Counted from the stretch's first letter, positions 9,706-19,328 are shown. The stretch: DNA of 64,000 nucleotides from Pseudomonas beijingensis (GCF_030687295.1 NZ_CP117425.1:2980001-3044000); one strand, 5' to 3'. Notes: a model not told the origin generated them from the letters alone. A program made the numbers and translations.

Positions 9706-11039
9706 TGAGCCTGCGACTGCGCCTGAGCTTGACCCTCGGCGCCGCCTTCGCCCTGATCTGGGCCCTGGCCGCGGCGTGGATGCTCAGTGACCTGCGCAAC
9801 CAGATGATGTTCTCCCTCGACCAGCGTCTGGTGGCCTCGGCGCGGATGGTCGCCGGGTTGCTGGAACAGATGCCGCCGTTGCCCAGCAAGGGCGACGGCA
9901 CGCATTTGAGCTCCGAGCAATTGAGCATTCCCGGCGGCATGGCCTGCCAGGTCAGTTCCTTGCGCGGGGAGATTCTGGCCCGCAGCCACGGCACCCCGGA
10001 ACAGGTCCTGGAAGCCGAGAAAATGGGCTTCCACGACCAGATGATCGACGGCGCGCCCTGGCGCAGCTTCACCCTGGCCCGGGGCGACTTGCGCATCACC
10101 ACCGCCGACCGCCAGATCGAGCGCGAAGCCCTGAACATGTCGATACTGCTGGCCGCCTCGGTGCCGGTGGGCGTGGCGTTGCTCGGTTGCCTGTGCCTGT
10201 TGTTGTGGCTGGGCATCGGCCAGGGCCTGGCGCCGCTCAACCGCATGCGCGATGCGCTGATGCGGCGTAATGCCGACTCTCTGGAGCCCTTGCAGATCCA
10301 TCCGCTGCCCAGCGAATTGCGACCCTTGCTGGAGACCCAGAACCAGTTGTTCCAGCGCATCGGCAAGACCATCGAACGCGAGCGCCGGCTGACCGGCGAC
10401 GCCGCCCACGAACTGCGCAGCCCACTGACCGCAATCAAGACACACCACCTGCAAGTGGCGCGCATGACCGAGGGCGCCGCCCGTGACCAATCCCTGGCCC
10501 GGGCCGAGGAGGGCGCCGACCGCTTGCATCGCACCCTCGAACAACTGCTGTTGCTGGCGCGGGTCGAAGGCAGCCTGTCGTTCGACGATGGCGTGCACTG
10601 CAATGCCGAGCAGGTCGCGCGATTGGCGATCCAGGACTCGGCCAGCAGTGAGTCCCGGCGAATCAAGCTGCACCTGGCCCCAGGGCTGTCCGATGCACCG
10701 GTGCAGATGCCGGCGGTGCTCTCCATCGCCGCCTTGCGCAACCTGCTGGATAACGCCCTGCGCCATACCCCGGACGATACCGATGTGGAACTGAGCCTGG
10801 AAATGATCGGCCAGCGCGTACGCTTCCAAGTCCGCGATCATGGCCCGGGCATCGCCGCCGACGACATTCAGCACCTGACCCAGCGCTTCTGGCGCAACGG
10901 CCAGAGCACCGGCTGCGGGCTAGGGCTGGCGATCGTCCAGGCCATTGTCCAGCGGTGCGGCTGCGGGCTGCATTTCGACAGCCGCCCGGATGGATTGCGG
11001 GTCGAATTGACGATGCCGGTGCAGGTGCTGCCCGGTTAA
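9705..11039 (+). CDS. dsbS: Sensor histidine kinase (DsbS-like)
   Basis: The protein has 444 residues. It has a membrane helix near residues 8-28, a periplasmic loop of about 115 residues, a second helix (ILLAASVPVGVALLGCLCLLL), a linker, a dimerisation domain with the phospho-acceptor His in DAAHELRSPL, and an ATPase domain (N box LRNLLDNALRHTP, G1 VRDHGPGIA, G2 GCGLGLAIV). The class is QseC/PmrB-like. A GTG three bases upstream is an alternative start. No cysteine or histidine cluster is obvious in the periplasmic loop apart from a few scattered residues, so metal sensing cannot be confirmed here. It forms an operon with the preceding regulator. Confidence 0.86.
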   Translation: MSLRLRLSLTLGAAFALIWALAAAWMLSDLRNQMMFSLDQRLVASARMVAGLLEQMPPLPSKGDGTHLSSEQLSIPGGMACQVSSLRGEILARSHGTPEQVLEAEKMGFHDQMIDGAPWRSFTLARGDLRITTADRQIEREALNMSILLAASVPVGVALLGCLCLLLWLGIGQGLAPLNRMRDALMRRNADSLEPLQIHPLPSELRPLLETQNQLFQRIGKTIERERRLTGDAAHELRSPLTAIKTHHLQVARMTEGAARDQSLARAEEGADRLHRTLEQLLLLARVEGSLSFDDGVHCNAEQVARLAIQDSASSESRRIKLHLAPGLSDAPVQMPAVLSIAALRNLLDNALRHTPDDTDVELSLEMIGQRVRFQVRDHGPGIAADDIQHLTQRFWRNGQSTGCGLGLAIVQAIVQRCGCGLHFDSRPDGLRVELTMPVQVLPG

Positions 11040-11043
11040 TTAT

Positions 11044-11133
11044 CTGTGGGAGCAAAGCTTGCTCGCGAGGCAGGCACCTCGGTCTGACTGTTGGCCAAGG
11101 TGCTGCCATCGCGAGCAAGCTTTGCTCCCACAG
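11044..11133. repeat. REPIN-like inverted REP doublet
   Basis: Inverted copies of GTGGGAGCAAAGCTTGCTCGC lie after the sensor kinase gene. A further half element, TTTTGCTCCCACGG, follows directly. Confidence 0.8.
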
Positions 11134-11263
11134 GTTTTGCTCCCACGGAATTTGCTTCTTCAGGCTTGTGTACATCTGCTGTAACGATCCGCCATTGGCG
11201 CCTCGGCCTTATCCGGGTCTATGTTTTTTTCAGCTCGACTCAAGGACTGAGGAAAACCGCGCC

Positions 11264-11785
11264 ATGGACACGTTCATCGAAATCTGCACGGCCACGCCCA
11301 GCGATGCCGGCATCATCAGCCGGATCGCCGAACGCTCCATACGGATCGGGTGTGCCGCCGAACACCGCAACGACCCCACTATCGTCGCCGCCTGGGTACG
11401 CAATAACACCCTTGCGCATATCCACCCCTGGTTGGCCGACCCACGCTTGCGCCTGACCCTGGCACGTTTGCAGGGGCGGCCGGCGGGTGTCGCCATGGCC
11501 TCGGCCAGTGGCCGGATCGCCTTCTGCTATGTACAACCGGAGTCCTTCCGCCGCGGTGTCGGCCAGGCGCTGGTGCGGGACATCGAGGCCTGGCTGCGCG
11601 GGCGCGGGGTGGCCCGGGTGCGTCTCAACAGCACCCGTAGCAGCCAGGCGTTCTATCGACACCTGGGCTTCGAGCAAAGCGCTGACGCCTTCGCCGTCGG
11701 CGGGGTCAAGGCCATCGCGATGCACAAGCCACTGATCGCGCCACTGGCGAAAGTGCTGCCCGCGAGTAAATCCGTCCGTGGCTGA
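11264..11785 (+). CDS. GNAT-family N-acetyltransferase
   Basis: The protein has 173 residues. The acetyl-CoA-binding motif is visible in PESFRRGVGQALVRDIEAWL (R-x-x-G-x-G/A type), followed by the usual strand and helix VARVRLNSTRSSQAFYRHLGFEQS. Start ATG 11264 is preceded by CTGAGGA. Substrate unknown. It sits directly before pvdH, and the pvdH promoter box lies across its last codons. There is no evidence that it acts in pyoverdine synthesis, and the REPIN upstream suggests its own transcription unit. Confidence 0.78.
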   Translation: MDTFIEICTATPSDAGIISRIAERSIRIGCAAEHRNDPTIVAAWVRNNTLAHIHPWLADPRLRLTLARLQGRPAGVAMASASGRIAFCYVQPESFRRGVGQALVRDIEAWLRGRGVARVRLNSTRSSQAFYRHLGFEQSADAFAVGGVKAIAMHKPLIAPLAKVLPASKSVRG

Positions 11786-11790
11786 TGCGT
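11767..11790 (+). promoter_or_regulatory. PvdS-type iron-starvation box for pvdH
   Basis: TAAAT (11767-11771), 16 bases, then CGT (11788-11790) is an exact match to the TAAAT-N16/17-CGT box used by the pyoverdine sigma factor PvdS. It overlaps the last codons and stop of the acetyltransferase gene and lies about 93 bases before the pvdH ATG. This arrangement explains why the long in-frame extension upstream of ATG 11883 is unlikely to be translated. Confidence 0.72.
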
Positions 11791-11882
11791 TTCCACAACA
11801 GGAAACCTGCATGTGCGCCCCGACCGGATGCGCACCTGCCCGGTGTGTCGTTTTGGGTCACTACGTACTGCGGGGTCGAGAG

Positions 11883-13295
11883 ATGTCAGTCGCCAACAGC
11901 CTTATCGAAGCACAGCCGGCCCGGGTCAGCCCGGTGCCGGCCGAGACGCTCTACCAGTTCAATGAATCACCACTGCTGGCGCGCCAGAGTCGGCAGGAAT
12001 CCAATGCCCGCAGCTATCCACGGCGGATACCCCTGGCCCTCAAGCGCGCCAAGGGATTGTATGTCGAGGACGTCGAGGGCCGTACCTTCATCGATTGCCT
12101 GGCCGGCGCCGGCACGCTGGCGCTGGGGCATAACCACCCGGTGGTGATCGACGCGATCCAGCAGGTGCTGGCCGATGAACTGCCGTTGCACACCCTGGAC
12201 CTGACCACACCGGTCAAGGACCGCTTCGTCCAGGATCTGTTCGGTCTGTTGCCGATAGAGCTGGCCGCCGAGGCGAAAATCCAGTTCTGCGGCCCCACCG
12301 GTACCGACGCGGTGGAAGCCGCCCTCAAGCTGGTGCGCACCGCCACCGGACGCAGCACCGTGCTGTCGTTCCAGGGCGGTTACCACGGCATGAGCCAGGG
12401 GGCATTGAGCCTGATGGGCAGCCTGGGGCCGAAGAAACCCTTGGGCGCCTTGCTCAGCAGTGGTGTGCAGTTCATGCCATACCCCTACGATTACCGCTGC
12501 CCGTTCGGGCTGGGCGGTGTCGAGGGCGTCAAGGCCAACCTGCATTATCTGGAAAACCTGCTGAACGACCCGGAGGCCGGCGTGCAATTGCCGGCGGCGG
12601 TCATCGTCGAAGTGGTGCAGGGCGAGGGCGGGGTCATTCCCGCCGACCTGGACTGGCTGCGCGGCTTGCGACGGATCACCGAGCAGGCAGGGGTGGCGTT
12701 GATCGTCGACGAAATCCAGAGCGGCTTCGGCCGTACCGGCAAAATGTTTGCCTTCGAGCATGCCGGGATCATCCCGGATGTGGTCGTGCTGTCCAAGGCC
12801 ATCGGCGGCAGCTTGCCGCTGGCGGTGGTGGTTTACCGCGAGTGGCTCGACACCTGGCTGCCGGGCGCTCACGCCGGGACCTTCCGTGGCAATCAGATGG
12901 CCATGGCCGCCGGTTCCGCAGTCATGCGCTATCTGCGTGAGCACGACCTGCCGGCCCACGCCGCCGCCATGGGCGAACGCTTGAGCGAGCACCTGCGCAT
13001 CCTGCAGCGAGACTTCCCGCAACTGGGCGATATCCGCGGTCGCGGGTTGATGCTTGGTGTTGAACTGGTAGACCCGGCGGGCAAGCCGGATGCCCTCGGT
13101 CATCCGCCGGTGCATGCACAGTTGGCGCCACGGCTGCAACGCGAATGCCTCAAGCGCGGGCTGATCCTGGAGCTGGGCGGCCGGCAGGGCGGCGTGGTGC
13201 GGTTCCTGCCACCGTTGATCATCACCCGGGCGGAAATCGACCGGGTCGCCGAGATTTTCGGGCGAGCCCTGCATGCGGCGGTCACCGACAGCTAA
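11883..13295 (+). CDS. pvdH: L-2,4-diaminobutyrate:2-oxoglutarate aminotransferase PvdH
   Basis: The protein has 470 residues, near the known PvdH length. It is a class III PLP aminotransferase, with glycine-rich GPTGTDAVEAALKLVRTATG, the PLP-contacting Asp in LIVDEIQSGFGRTG, and the Schiff-base Lys in VVLSKAIGGSLPLAV. It converts aspartate beta-semialdehyde to L-2,4-diaminobutyrate with glutamate as donor, and this residue is loaded by the PvdL module at the start of the window. ATG 11883 is chosen because a PvdS box and probable transcription start lie just upstream. Expression is expected under iron starvation. Cytoplasmic. Confidence 0.93.
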   Translation: MSVANSLIEAQPARVSPVPAETLYQFNESPLLARQSRQESNARSYPRRIPLALKRAKGLYVEDVEGRTFIDCLAGAGTLALGHNHPVVIDAIQQVLADELPLHTLDLTTPVKDRFVQDLFGLLPIELAAEAKIQFCGPTGTDAVEAALKLVRTATGRSTVLSFQGGYHGMSQGALSLMGSLGPKKPLGALLSSGVQFMPYPYDYRCPFGLGGVEGVKANLHYLENLLNDPEAGVQLPAAVIVEVVQGEGGVIPADLDWLRGLRRITEQAGVALIVDEIQSGFGRTGKMFAFEHAGIIPDVVVLSKAIGGSLPLAVVVYREWLDTWLPGAHAGTFRGNQMAMAAGSAVMRYLREHDLPAHAAAMGERLSEHLRILQRDFPQLGDIRGRGLMLGVELVDPAGKPDALGHPPVHAQLAPRLQRECLKRGLILELGGRQGGVVRFLPPLIITRAEIDRVAEIFGRALHAAVTDS

Positions 13296-13316
13296 TTTTC
13301 ACCCGGCCCCGTACGT
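13293..13316 (+). promoter_or_regulatory. Near-match PvdS box before the MbtH-like gene
   Basis: TAATT (13293-13297), 16 bases, then CGT (13314-13316) differs from the TAAAT-N16-CGT consensus by one base. It overlaps the pvdH stop codon and lies 64 bases before the MbtH-like ATG. The gene may have its own iron-starvation promoter besides read-through from pvdH. Confidence 0.45.
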
Positions 13317-13379
13317 TCCTTTCATATCCTGGCTGCGTATGCGACGCAGCGAACCTCGAGCAAAGATGGAGAGACACCC

Positions 13380-13607
13380 ATGACTTCAGTATTCGACCGC
13401 GAGGACATCGTCTTTCAGGTCGTGGTCAACCACGAAGAACAGTATTCGATCTGGCCGGACTACAAGGCCGTCCCCGAGGGCTGGCGCACCGTTGGCAAAA
13501 GCGGCTTCAAGAAGGAATGCCTGGCCTACATCGAAGAAGTCTGGACCGACATGCGCCCGCTGAGCCTGCGCAAGAAGATGGAGGAGCAGGCGGCTGCGGT
13601 TCATTGA
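13380..13607 (+). CDS. mbtH: MbtH-like protein (NRPS adenylation-domain partner)
   Basis: The protein has 75 residues. It carries the MbtH signature: [13 protein letters not shown] near residues 17-29, GW near residue 39 and TDMRPLSLR near the C-terminus, with the conserved tryptophans. MbtH proteins bind NRPS adenylation domains and are often needed for their solubility or activity. It follows pvdH by 84 bases and corresponds in position to PA2412. GGAGAG precedes the start. The role in pyoverdine assembly follows from family and context. Confidence 0.92.
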   Translation: MTSVFDREDIVFQVVVNHEEQYSIWPDYKAVPEGWRTVGKSGFKKECLAYIEEVWTDMRPLSLRKKMEEQAAAVH

Positions 13608-13687
13608 ATGTAGAACCTGTGGCAGCAAGGAAGCTTTCCACAGGATGGCTGCGGGAGGATGCAAATCCTGCAGTCACATCGGAACCC

Positions 13688-13778
13688 CTGTGGGAGCGAG
13701 CTTGCTCGCGATGGCGGCGGATCAGCAACATCGATGCCGGCTGACACGCCGCCATCGCGAGCAAGCTCGCTCCCACAG
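13688..13778. repeat. REPIN-like inverted REP doublet
   Basis: Inverted GTGGGAGCGAGC/GCTCGCTCCCAC copies lie between the convergent MbtH-like and LysR genes. Just before them, CTGTGG...CCACAG near 13618-13646 forms a weaker related inverted repeat. Confidence 0.85.
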
Positions 13779-13797
13779 GGACGGCCGGCGGTACCAG

Positions 13798-14694
13798 CTA
13801 TTGCCCAATCAAAAAATCAATCAACGCCCGTGCCGCCGCTGGCAATTGTCGATGGGGCGGGTAGATGATCGAAAACGGTCGGCTGCGCCCGCCAACGTCC
13901 TCCAGCAACGCCACCAGTTCCCCACGCTCGATTCGCTCCCGGACAATGAAGTCATAGGTCTGGCAGATCCCCATCCCGGCCTGAGCCAGGGACACGATGC
14001 CCAATACATCGTCGGACACTTGCACATTGCCCGTCGGCAGCCATTCTCGATCTTCCTGATTTAAGCGAAACAGCCAGGGTGCGATGCGTCCGCTGCTGGG
14101 CATCACGAAGGGCAGGCAAGCGTGGGCAGCCAGTTCATCGAGGTGCCGGGGCGTTCCGGCGCGTTCCAGATACTGCGGCGCAGCCACCAGGCAAAGGCGG
14201 GCGTCTTCGAGTTTGCGCCCGACCAGCCCGCTGTCCGGCAGCGGCCCAAGGCGGATTGCCAAGTCATACCCCTCAGCGACCAGATCGACATTGCGGTTGG
14301 TGATGCTCAGTTCGACCCGAACTTGCGGGCACGCCTGGGCGAAACGCGACAGCAGCGATGGCAGGCGGTAATGACCGTAGGTGGTCGGTACGCTCAAGCG
14401 CACGCGTCCGGTCAAGACACCGTCCTGGCCCTGGATTCGCCGCTCGGCGTCGTCAATCAGGGCAAAGGCCGAGCGCGACTGTTCCAGGTACAACGTGCCG
14501 GCATCGGTCAGGTTCAGCCGCCGGGTCGTGCGTCGCAACAGTTGCACCCCGAGCCGGGCTTCGAGGCGGGAAATGGCGCGGCTCAGGACCGAAGGTGTGG
14601 TGCCCAGCGCCACGGCTCCGGCGCTGAGGGTGCCTTTCTCCACGACCGTGACGAAGGCCTCCACGTCGGCCAGATGATCGAATCGACGGGGCAT
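13798..14694 (-). CDS. LysR-family transcriptional regulator
   Basis: The protein has 298 residues. The N-terminal helix-turn-helix is visible in LSAGAVALGTTPSVLSRAISRLEARLGVQLLRRTTRRLNLTDAG, and the rest is the periplasmic-binding-like effector domain. ATG 14694 gives the usual LysR start (MPRRFDHLADVEAFV). It is divergent from the secreted DJ-1 gene with a 103-base gap, the standard arrangement for a LysR protein controlling its neighbour. Effector unknown. Confidence 0.88.
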   Translation of the reverse strand: MPRRFDHLADVEAFVTVVEKGTLSAGAVALGTTPSVLSRAISRLEARLGVQLLRRTTRRLNLTDAGTLYLEQSRSAFALIDDAERRIQGQDGVLTGRVRLSVPTTYGHYRLPSLLSRFAQACPQVRVELSITNRNVDLVAEGYDLAIRLGPLPDSGLVGRKLEDARLCLVAAPQYLERAGTPRHLDELAAHACLPFVMPSSGRIAPWLFRLNQEDREWLPTGNVQVSDDVLGIVSLAQAGMGICQTYDFIVRERIERGELVALLEDVGGRSRPFSIIYPPHRQLPAAARALIDFLIGQ

Positions 14695-14797
14695 TGTTGC
14701 CTCCAGGGGCCAAGTGATGTTCCGGAGAACAAGTTTATCGCCGGTAAGCGCATCAATACAGTGAGCGCATCTTTTCTCGAAGCGTTCTGGAGTCATC

Positions 14798-15643
14798 ATG
14801 AAAAAGCTCACGACCTTGGCAACATCTGTCGTTCTGGCAGGCATCAGTGTCGCGGCCCATGCCGATAACGTGCTGGTGGTCCTGTCCGATTCCGATCATC
14901 TGGATTTGAAAAATGGCCAGGTCTTCTCCACCGGGTTCTACCTCAACGAGCTGCTGCAACCGGTGAAACTGTTGCTGGATGCCGGTCACCAGGTGACGTT
15001 CGCGACGCCCGAAGGCAAGGCGCCGACGCTGGACCGGTCCTCGGTGGACAAGATGTATTTCAATAACGACTCGGCGGAGCTGGAGCGCTATCAGGCGTTG
15101 CTGGCGCAGTTGAACATCACGGCGGCCAAGGACTCGCCGGTGATCAGCCTGGCCCGTGTCGAGCAGATCGGCCTGGAGCAGTTCGACGCCCTGTACATCC
15201 CAGGTGGGCATGCGCCGATGCAGGATTTGCTGACGAGCGCACTGTTGGGGCGGGTGCTGACGCACTTCCATGACAAGGGCAAGACCACCGCGCTGGTTTG
15301 CCACGGGCCAATCGCGCTGCTGTCGACGCTGCCTGATGCCGAGGGTTTCGTGGGTCAGTTGGCCGCCAAAGGCCAGGCCTCGGGCAAGGCCGACTGGATC
15401 TATGCCGGGTACAAGATGACGGTGATCAGCAATCAGGAAGAAGAGCTGGCCAAGGGCCTGCTGGGCGGCGGGAGCATGAAGTTCTATCCGCAAACCGCGT
15501 TGGAGCAGGCGGGAGGGCACTACAGCAGCAACACCTCGCCGTGGACGTCCCATGTGGTGACGGATCGGGAATTGATCACGGGCCAGAACCCGGCGTCGGC
15601 GCTGGCGGTGGGGCAGGCGTTGGTCAAGCGTCTGAAGCGCTGA
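14798..15643 (+). CDS. Secreted DJ-1/PfpI-family protein
   Basis: The protein has 281 residues. It starts with a clear signal peptide (MKKLTTLATSVVLAGISVAAHA), so it is exported to the periplasm, which is unusual for this mostly cytoplasmic family. The DJ-1/PfpI fold shows the nucleophile cysteine in TTALVCHGPIALL, an upstream Glu in ATPEGKAPTLD, and IPGGHAPMQDL. Family members include glyoxalase-III/Hsp31-type glutathione-independent glyoxalases, deglycases and proteases. The exact reaction is not decided. Likely regulated by the divergent LysR gene. Confidence 0.82.
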   Translation: MKKLTTLATSVVLAGISVAAHADNVLVVLSDSDHLDLKNGQVFSTGFYLNELLQPVKLLLDAGHQVTFATPEGKAPTLDRSSVDKMYFNNDSAELERYQALLAQLNITAAKDSPVISLARVEQIGLEQFDALYIPGGHAPMQDLLTSALLGRVLTHFHDKGKTTALVCHGPIALLSTLPDAEGFVGQLAAKGQASGKADWIYAGYKMTVISNQEEELAKGLLGGGSMKFYPQTALEQAGGHYSSNTSPWTSHVVTDRELITGQNPASALAVGQALVKRLKR

Positions 15644-15681
15644 CCCAGGAACACCACCGATTTCCCTGTGGGAGATCCTCC

Positions 15682-15772
15682 TGTGGGAGCGAGCTTGCTC
15701 GCGATAGTGGCGAATCAGCAACATTGATGCCGGCTGACACTCCGCAATCGCGAGCAAGCTCGCTCCCACAGG
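15682..15772. repeat. REPIN-like inverted REP doublet
   Basis: Inverted GTGGGAGCGAGC/GCTCGCTCCCAC copies lie between the convergent DJ-1 and ppsR genes. A partial GTGGGAG lies 14 bases upstream. Confidence 0.85.
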
Positions 15773-15791
15773 TTTTAGTGGTGTGGCGGTT

Positions 15792-16610
15792 TTATTTGAA
15801 CCGCCGCTCCACCCCTTTCTCCACCAGGATCTTCGCCGAAATCTCTTCCACGGAAAAATGCGTGGAGTTGATATGGGGAATGTTCTCCCGCCGGAACAGG
15901 TTTTCCACCTCGCGCACTTCGAACTCGCACTGGGCGTAGCTTGAATAACGGCTGTTGGGCTTGCGCTCGTTGCGGATCGCGGTGAGGCGGTCCGGGTCGA
16001 TGGTCAGGCCGAACAGCTTGTGCTGGTGGGCGCGCAGCGCGCTGGGCAGTTGCAGGCGCTCCATGTCGTCTTCGGTCAGCGGATAGTTGGCCGCGCGGAT
16101 GCCGAATTGCATCGCCATGTACAGGCACGTCGGTGTCTTACCACAACGCGACACGCCCACTAGGATCAGGTCGGCCTTGTCGTAATAATGCGTGCGGGCG
16201 CCGTCATCGTTGTCCAGCGCGAAATTGACCGCCTCGATCCGCTCCATGTAGTTGGAGTTGTGGCCAATGGAATGGGACTTGCCGACCGAGTAGGAGGAAT
16301 GCTCGCTCAGCTCCTGTTCCAGGGGCGCCAGGAAGGTGGAAAAAATGTCGATCATGAAACCATTGGACGTTGCGAGAATCTCACGGATGTCCTGATTGAC
16401 GATGGTATCGAAGATGATCGGGCGGAAACCGTCGGTTTCGGCGGCTTTATTGATTTGCTGTACCATGGCCCGCGCCTTGTCGACGCTGTCGATGTACGGA
16501 CGTATGAATTTGGCGAAGGTAATGTTTTCGAACTGTGCCAACAGGCTTTGGCCTAGCGTTTCGGCCGTGATGCCGGTGCCGTCGGAGATAAAGAAAGCAG
16601 ATCGTTTCAT
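15792..16610 (-). CDS. ppsR: PEP synthase regulatory protein (bifunctional kinase/pyrophosphorylase)
   Basis: The protein has 272 residues and belongs to the DUF299/PSRP family. It has the N-terminal signature [17 protein letters not shown] and the P-loop [15 protein letters not shown] near residue 155. PSRP inactivates PEP synthase by ADP-dependent phosphorylation of a threonine next to the catalytic histidine and reverses this by phosphorolysis. It is divergent from its target gene ppsA, which supports the assignment. Cytoplasmic. Confidence 0.94.
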   Translation of the reverse strand: MKRSAFFISDGTGITAETLGQSLLAQFENITFAKFIRPYIDSVDKARAMVQQINKAAETDGFRPIIFDTIVNQDIREILATSNGFMIDIFSTFLAPLEQELSEHSSYSVGKSHSIGHNSNYMERIEAVNFALDNDDGARTHYYDKADLILVGVSRCGKTPTCLYMAMQFGIRAANYPLTEDDMERLQLPSALRAHQHKLFGLTIDPDRLTAIRNERKPNSRYSSYAQCEFEVREVENLFRRENIPHINSTHFSVEEISAKILVEKGVERRFK

Positions 16611-16794
16611 TTGCGCCTTGGGCCTTAAGCTAGTGAGCTAGTGACGATTCTTGGATATGATAGGCGCGATTTGCCGGCCGCCAGTGGCCTGCATTCTCAC
16701 TTATTTTCCAGGTCCAGGCCATATCGCCGGCAAGCGCTCCCCTGGAGCCGCCGGTGCCTTGAGCTTTTCCAACACAGTTAGTGGAGAGATCACC
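16611..16794. promoter_or_regulatory. Divergent ppsR/ppsA promoter region
   Basis: This 184-base gap separates the two divergent starts and must carry both promoters. A directly repeated GAGCTAGTGA/GCTAGTGAGCTAGTGA motif occurs at 16629-16645. I found no clear consensus promoter. Confidence 0.35.
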
Positions 16795-19170
16795 TTGGTA
16801 GAGTACGTAGTTTCCCTCGATAAGCTCGGCGTCCATGATGTGGAGCATGTGGGGGGCAAGAACGCATCCCTGGGCGAGATGATCAGCAACCTCGCCGGTG
16901 CCGGCGTATCGGTGCCAGGTGGCTTCGCCACGACCGCCCAGGCTTATCGTGATTTCCTGGAACTGAGCGGCCTGAACCAGCAGATCCACGATGCGCTCGA
17001 TGCCCTGGACGTCGATGACGTCAACGCCCTGGCCAAGACCGGTGCCCAGATCCGCCAATGGATCATGGAAGCCGAGTTCCCCGAGAAACTGAACGCCGAG
17101 ATCCGTACCGCTTTCGCCAAGCTATCCGAAGGCAATCCCGACATCGCCGTCGCCGTGCGCTCCTCGGCCACCGCCGAAGACCTGCCGGATGCCTCCTTTG
17201 GCGGTCAGCAGGAAACCTTCCTGAACATCCGTGGCGTGGAAAACGTCATCCGTGCAGCCAAGGAAGTCTTCGCCTCCCTTTTCAACGATCGTGCCATTTC
17301 CTACCGCGTGCACCAGGGCTTCGACCACAAATTGGTCGCCCTGTCCGCCGGTGTGCAGCGCATGGTCCGCTCCGAAACCGGCACCGCCGGCGTGATGTTC
17401 ACCCTCGACACCGAGTCGGGCTTCCGTGACGTGGTGTTCATCACCGGCGCCTACGGCTTGGGTGAAACCGTCGTGCAAGGCGCGGTGAACCCGGATGAGT
17501 TCTACGTTCACAAAGGCACGCTGCAAGCCGGTCGTCCGGCCATCCTGCGCCGCAACCTGGGCAGCAAGGCCATCAAGATGATCTACGGCGACGAAGCCAA
17601 GGCCGGTCGTTCGGTGAAAACCGTCGATGTGGACAAGGCCGAGCGCGCGCGTTTCTGCCTGAGCGACGCCGAAGTCAGCGAGCTGGCCAAGCAGGCGATG
17701 ATCATCGAGCAGCACTACAAGTGCCCGATGGACATCGAGTGGGCCAAGGACGGTGACGACGGCAAGCTTTACATCGTGCAGGCCCGCCCGGAAACCGTGA
17801 AGAGCCGTACCCAGGCCAACGTCATGGAGCGTTACCTGCTCAAGGAAACCGGCACTGTGCTGGTGGAAGGCCGTGCCATCGGCCAGCGCATCGGCGCGGG
17901 CAAGGTGCGGATCATCAAGGACGTCTCGGAGATGGACAAGGTCCAGGCCGGCGACGTACTGGTCTCCGACATGACCGACCCGGATTGGGAACCGGTGATG
18001 AAGCGCGCCAGCGCCATCGTTACCAACCGCGGCGGGCGTACCTGCCACGCGGCGATCATTGCCCGTGAACTGGGTATTCCGGCTGTTGTGGGTTGCGGTA
18101 ACGCCACCCAGCTGTTGAAAGACGGCCAGGGCGTGACCGTTTCCTGCGCCGAAGGCGATACCGGTTACATCTTCGAAGGGGAACTGGGCTTCGACATCAA
18201 GAAAAACTCCGTCGATGCCATGCCGGACCTGCCGTTCAAGATCATGATGAACGTCGGCAACCCGGACCGCGCCTTTGATTTCGCACAGTTGCCGAACGCC
18301 GGCGTGGGCCTGGCCCGCCTGGAATTCATCATCAACCGCATGATCGGCGTGCACCCCAAGGCACTGCTGAACTACGACGGCCTGCCCCAGGACATCAAGG
18401 ACAGCGTCGACAAGCGCATTGCCGGCTACGACGACCCGGTCGGCTTCTACGTCGAGAAACTGGTGGAAGGCATCAGCACCCTGGCGGCGGCGTTCTGGCC
18501 GAAAAAGGTCATCGTGCGCCTGTCGGACTTCAAGTCCAACGAATACGCCAACCTGATCGGCGGCAAGCTCTACGAGCCGGAAGAAGAGAACCCGATGCTG
18601 GGCTTCCGTGGTGCTTCGCGCTACATCAGCGAATCGTTCCGCGACTGCTTCGAGCTCGAATGCCGCGCCCTCAAGCGCGTGCGCAACGAGATGGGCCTGA
18701 CCAACGTCGAGATCATGGTGCCGTTCGTGCGGACCCTGGGCGAAGCGAGCCAGGTCGTCGACCTGCTGGCGGAAAACGGTCTGGCCCGTGGCGACAACGG
18801 CCTGCGCGTGATCATGATGTGCGAGCTGCCGTCCAACGCCATCCTGGCTGAAGAGTTCCTTGAGTTCTTCGACGGTTTCTCCATCGGTTCCAACGACCTG
18901 ACCCAATTGACCCTGGGCCTGGACCGCGACTCCGGGATCATCGCCCACCTGTTCGACGAGCGTAACCCGGCGGTCAAGAAGCTGCTGGCCAACGCCATTG
19001 CCGCTTGCAACAAGGCCGGCAAGTACATCGGCATCTGCGGCCAGGGCCCTTCGGACCACCCGGACCTGGCCAAATGGCTGATGGAGCAGGGCATCGAAAG
19101 CGTTTCGTTGAACCCGGACTCCGTGCTGGAAACCTGGTTCTTCCTGGCTGAGGGTCAGGCTGCGGTCTGA
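16795..19170 (+). CDS. ppsA: Phosphoenolpyruvate synthase
   Basis: The protein has 791 residues when started at TTG 16795, the length known for Pseudomonas PpsA. GGAGAG precedes this TTG, and the open frame upstream lacks family similarity. Domains: ATP-grasp-like N-terminal domain ([29 protein letters not shown]), phosphohistidine domain with the catalytic His in [15 protein letters not shown] (the Thr two residues before it is the PSRP target), and the C-terminal PEP-binding barrel ([30 protein letters not shown]). It converts pyruvate and ATP to PEP for gluconeogenesis. Cytoplasmic. Confidence 0.96.
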   Translation: MVEYVVSLDKLGVHDVEHVGGKNASLGEMISNLAGAGVSVPGGFATTAQAYRDFLELSGLNQQIHDALDALDVDDVNALAKTGAQIRQWIMEAEFPEKLNAEIRTAFAKLSEGNPDIAVAVRSSATAEDLPDASFGGQQETFLNIRGVENVIRAAKEVFASLFNDRAISYRVHQGFDHKLVALSAGVQRMVRSETGTAGVMFTLDTESGFRDVVFITGAYGLGETVVQGAVNPDEFYVHKGTLQAGRPAILRRNLGSKAIKMIYGDEAKAGRSVKTVDVDKAERARFCLSDAEVSELAKQAMIIEQHYKCPMDIEWAKDGDDGKLYIVQARPETVKSRTQANVMERYLLKETGTVLVEGRAIGQRIGAGKVRIIKDVSEMDKVQAGDVLVSDMTDPDWEPVMKRASAIVTNRGGRTCHAAIIARELGIPAVVGCGNATQLLKDGQGVTVSCAEGDTGYIFEGELGFDIKKNSVDAMPDLPFKIMMNVGNPDRAFDFAQLPNAGVGLARLEFIINRMIGVHPKALLNYDGLPQDIKDSVDKRIAGYDDPVGFYVEKLVEGISTLAAAFWPKKVIVRLSDFKSNEYANLIGGKLYEPEEENPMLGFRGASRYISESFRDCFELECRALKRVRNEMGLTNVEIMVPFVRTLGEASQVVDLLAENGLARGDNGLRVIMMCELPSNAILAEEFLEFFDGFSIGSNDLTQLTLGLDRDSGIIAHLFDERNPAVKKLLANAIAACNKAGKYIGICGQGPSDHPDLAKWLMEQGIESVSLNPDSVLETWFFLAEGQAAV

Positions 19171-19212
19171 TTGAGTGAAGGGGCCTCGCCGGTAATGTAA
19201 GGCGGGTAACCT

Positions 19213-19304
19213 TTGTGGGAGCGAGCTTGCTCGCGATAGCGGAATGTCAGCCAAGATTGTTTTTGCTGATCCACCGCAATCGCGAGCAAGCTCGCTCCCA
19301 CAGT
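19213..19304. repeat. REPIN-like inverted REP doublet
   Basis: Inverted GTGGGAGCGAGC/GCTCGCTCCCAC copies lie between ppsA and the next hydrolase gene, ending 25 bases before its start. Confidence 0.85.
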
Positions 19305-19328
19305 CGTCTTTTTTTGTGCAAGAAGATT

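Noticed and set aside
9001..11039. Start of the response regulator placed far upstream (near 8776)
   Set aside because: The upstream extension overlaps the dsbD start and promoter, and the receiver domain begins exactly at ATG 9025.
16651..16794. N-terminal extension of PpsA
   Set aside because: It has no similarity to PpsA; TTG 16795 has a ribosome site and gives the known length of 791 residues.
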